This document shows, piece by piece, positions 6,343-7,394 of a stretch of DNA of 7,394 nucleotides; positions within the stretch are counted from its first letter, which is position 1, and each line of letters begins with the position of its first letter. A program made the position numbers and the translations under genes. The notes beneath the pieces are model-generated. The model searched no databases. It was given only the letters and a program-made list of their open reading frames with translations, and was not told the DNA's origin. Source of the DNA: an uncultured Clostridia bacterium (GTDB lineage: Bacteria; Bacillota; Clostridia; Oscillospirales; Ruminococcaceae); the NCBI GenBank assembly GCA_946533615.1, contig CAMNBY010000237.1, forward strand, positions 1 to 7,394. The letters are read 5' to 3'.

Positions 6343-6408
6343 AATTAAAGTATTATATTTCTTATTGTGACTTCGTTTAATCAAAACAATTAACAAATAC
6401 ATATTTCT

Positions 6409-6416
6409 AAGGGGGA
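6409..6416 (+). promoter_or_regulatory. Ribosome binding site with short spacing
   Basis: AAGGGGGA precedes the ATG at 6420, leaving only 4 nt between the G run and the start codon. Codon 2 is TTG (6423), which would give a more usual 7-nt spacing, so the true start could be either. The difference is one residue. Confidence 0.65.
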
Positions 6417-6419
6417 ATC

Positions 6420-7394
6420 ATGTTGCTAAATCATAAGATCGGCATTACAGCCAATGAGCTTTTTGCCTGCAACCCTTACCGTGTGCTCGGTGTCGCTGTT
6501 GACACACCACCCAAAGAGATCGAAAAAAGATACAAGGAGTTCCTTGCCGCAGCAGAAGCAGGCACTTCTTCGACCCTCAGAACAGAGTTCGACTTCAACT
6601 CCCTGCCGCCGTTTTCAAGGACAGCTGCTTCACTGAAGACCGCTTACGCAAAGCTTGCCAGCAACGGCTACAGATGCTTCGCCTATGCAGACAGCGAGTT
6701 CACTATCCCGCTGAACATTGACGACGTTGCGCTCAACCTGCGCGACATCACCTGCTATGACTGCTTCCTGCGCTGCTATATGTGGCTGGTCATCAACGAC
6801 AGCGAGATGGAGGAAACAGAGCTCTGGATAACCCTCGCAAAGTACATAGACAAGCTTATCACCACATCTCCCGATAAGTTCGAGAAGGTCTTTGACCACC
6901 GCTTCCCTGCCGAGATGATCGACCCCCAGAAGAGCGTTTTCAGGCTCTTTTACGTCACCTTCTCGGAGATCATACTGCTACCCCTGAAGGAAATGGTACG
7001 CGGCTCGATGAAGTGCGACACCGCAATGGATATACTCAGGCTCAAGGGCATCAACGTTGACGAGAGCTTCCCGTTTATCGAGATACCCCAGGCCAACAAG
7101 CCGAAGCCCGGCGAGCCCGAGCCCAAGCTGAAGCTGGCGCTCAAGGACGGCGACGAATACTTCGACATCTCCACAGGAAAGATGATGTCCTTTGAGGCCG
7201 AGACCACCAACGAGGTCGAGAGCAACGTATTCGAGCAGGCCGCAACAGCGATCAGCGCCGACGAGATACTCAGCGAGCCCGACGAGAGAGACATCATTCC
7301 CGACGAGCCAACCGTTGCTCCTAAGTTCGATGACGACGACAGCATAACAGGCCACAAGCCGCTCTCGCTCAAGTCCACCTCCTCCGACGACGAC
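6420..7394 (+). CDS. J-domain-like protein with acidic tail (partial, runs off window)
   Basis: The frame is open from ATG at 6420 to the last base (325 codons, no stop), so the C-terminus lies outside the window. Residues 18-43 (NPYRVLGVAVDTPPKEIEKR and onward) resemble helices I-II of a DnaJ J domain. Residues 72-90 (SLKTAYAKLASNGYRCFAYA) resemble its helices III-IV. The HPD tripeptide that activates Hsp70 is absent, and the linker between the helices is longer than usual. Residues about 100-215 look helical, with several Cys and Trp residues (C112, C115, C119, W122, W136). From about 223 the chain is rich in Pro, Lys, Asp and Glu and appears disordered, with a DDDD run at 304-307 and DDD at the window edge. 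There is no signal peptide. It is divergent from the minus-strand operon and shares its control region. It may be a non-catalytic J-like scaffold; the J-like call is moderate. Confidence 0.85.
   Translation, partial: MLLNHKIGITANELFACNPYRVLGVAVDTPPKEIEKRYKEFLAAAEAGTSSTLRTEFDFNSLPPFSRTAASLKTAYAKLASNGYRCFAYADSEFTIPLNIDDVALNLRDITCYDCFLRCYMWLVINDSEMEETELWITLAKYIDKLITTSPDKFEKVFDHRFPAEMIDPQKSVFRLFYVTFSEIILLPLKEMVRGSMKCDTAMDILRLKGINVDESFPFIEIPQANKPKPGEPEPKLKLALKDGDEYFDISTGKMMSFEAETTNEVESNVFEQAATAISADEILSEPDERDIIPDEPTVAPKFDDDDSITGHKPLSLKSTSSDDD

Larger units (their letters stand above)
6100..6419. other. Divergent AT-rich intergenic control region
   Basis: This 320-bp stretch separates two divergent genes and has no plausible ORF of its own. 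It is far richer in A/T than the flanking genes. It holds a promoter for each direction, a perfect 8-bp inverted repeat, a small GTCAT/ATGAC inverted repeat (6153-6157 and 6168-6172) in the minus-strand 5' leader, and three copies of ACATATTT (6290-6297, 6314-6321, 6399-6406). Both leaders are short (roughly 70-80 nt), and I see no known riboswitch in either. Confidence 0.75.

Overview
The window looks like chromosomal DNA from a Gram-positive gut or rumen anaerobe of the Clostridia, most likely a Ruminococcus-like member of the Oscillospiraceae. The reasons are strong AAGGAGG-type ribosome binding sites, coding regions that strongly prefer G/C-ending codons (AAG, GAG, CTC, ATC) next to very AT-rich intergenic DNA, a clostridial-type glycogen phosphorylase, and a membrane protein with a long threonine linker of the kind common in ruminococci. 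This placement is an inference from sequence style, not a database match. I see no mobile element, CRISPR array, rRNA or tRNA.

Layout. Positions 1-114 hold no convincing gene, only a good ribosome binding site and two very short ORFs. Positions 115-2532 (+) encode a complete glycogen phosphorylase (GlgP), closed by a perfect 12-bp hairpin terminator at 2552-2581. Four genes converge on it from the minus strand. In transcription order they are a 249-residue acidic coiled-coil-like protein of unknown function (6099-5350), a 173-residue protein of unknown function with a GTG start (5318-4797), a cyclophilin-type peptidyl-prolyl isomerase (4775-4305), and, beyond a terminator-like hairpin at 4267-4297, a 549-residue membrane-anchored protein (4243-2594). 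That last protein has a zinc ribbon, one membrane helix, a poly-threonine linker, two SH3-like repeats and a conserved C-terminal module of unknown function.

Positions 6100-6419 are a divergent, AT-rich control region. It contains a near-consensus minus-strand promoter (TTGCAT, 17 bp, TATAAT), an extended -10 promoter on the plus strand, and a perfect 8-bp inverted repeat between them that could be an operator. From 6420 to the window end (+) runs the first 325 codons of a gene whose product starts with a degenerate J-domain-like fold lacking HPD, followed by an acidic, disordered-looking tail. It has no stop codon here.

How the parts may work together. GlgP releases glucose-1-phosphate from stored glycogen and appears independent of the rest. 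The three close minus-strand genes (gaps of 31 and 21 nt) look like one operon driven from the divergent region. A cyclophilin in that operon, facing a J-like protein gene across a shared promoter region, suggests protein folding or envelope assembly, but this is a guess from context. I do not see proof of a new defence or mobile system. The most unusual items are the J-like protein without HPD, the inverted repeat between the divergent promoters, the hairpin placed directly before a ribosome binding site, and the multi-domain membrane protein with its uncharacterised C-terminal module.
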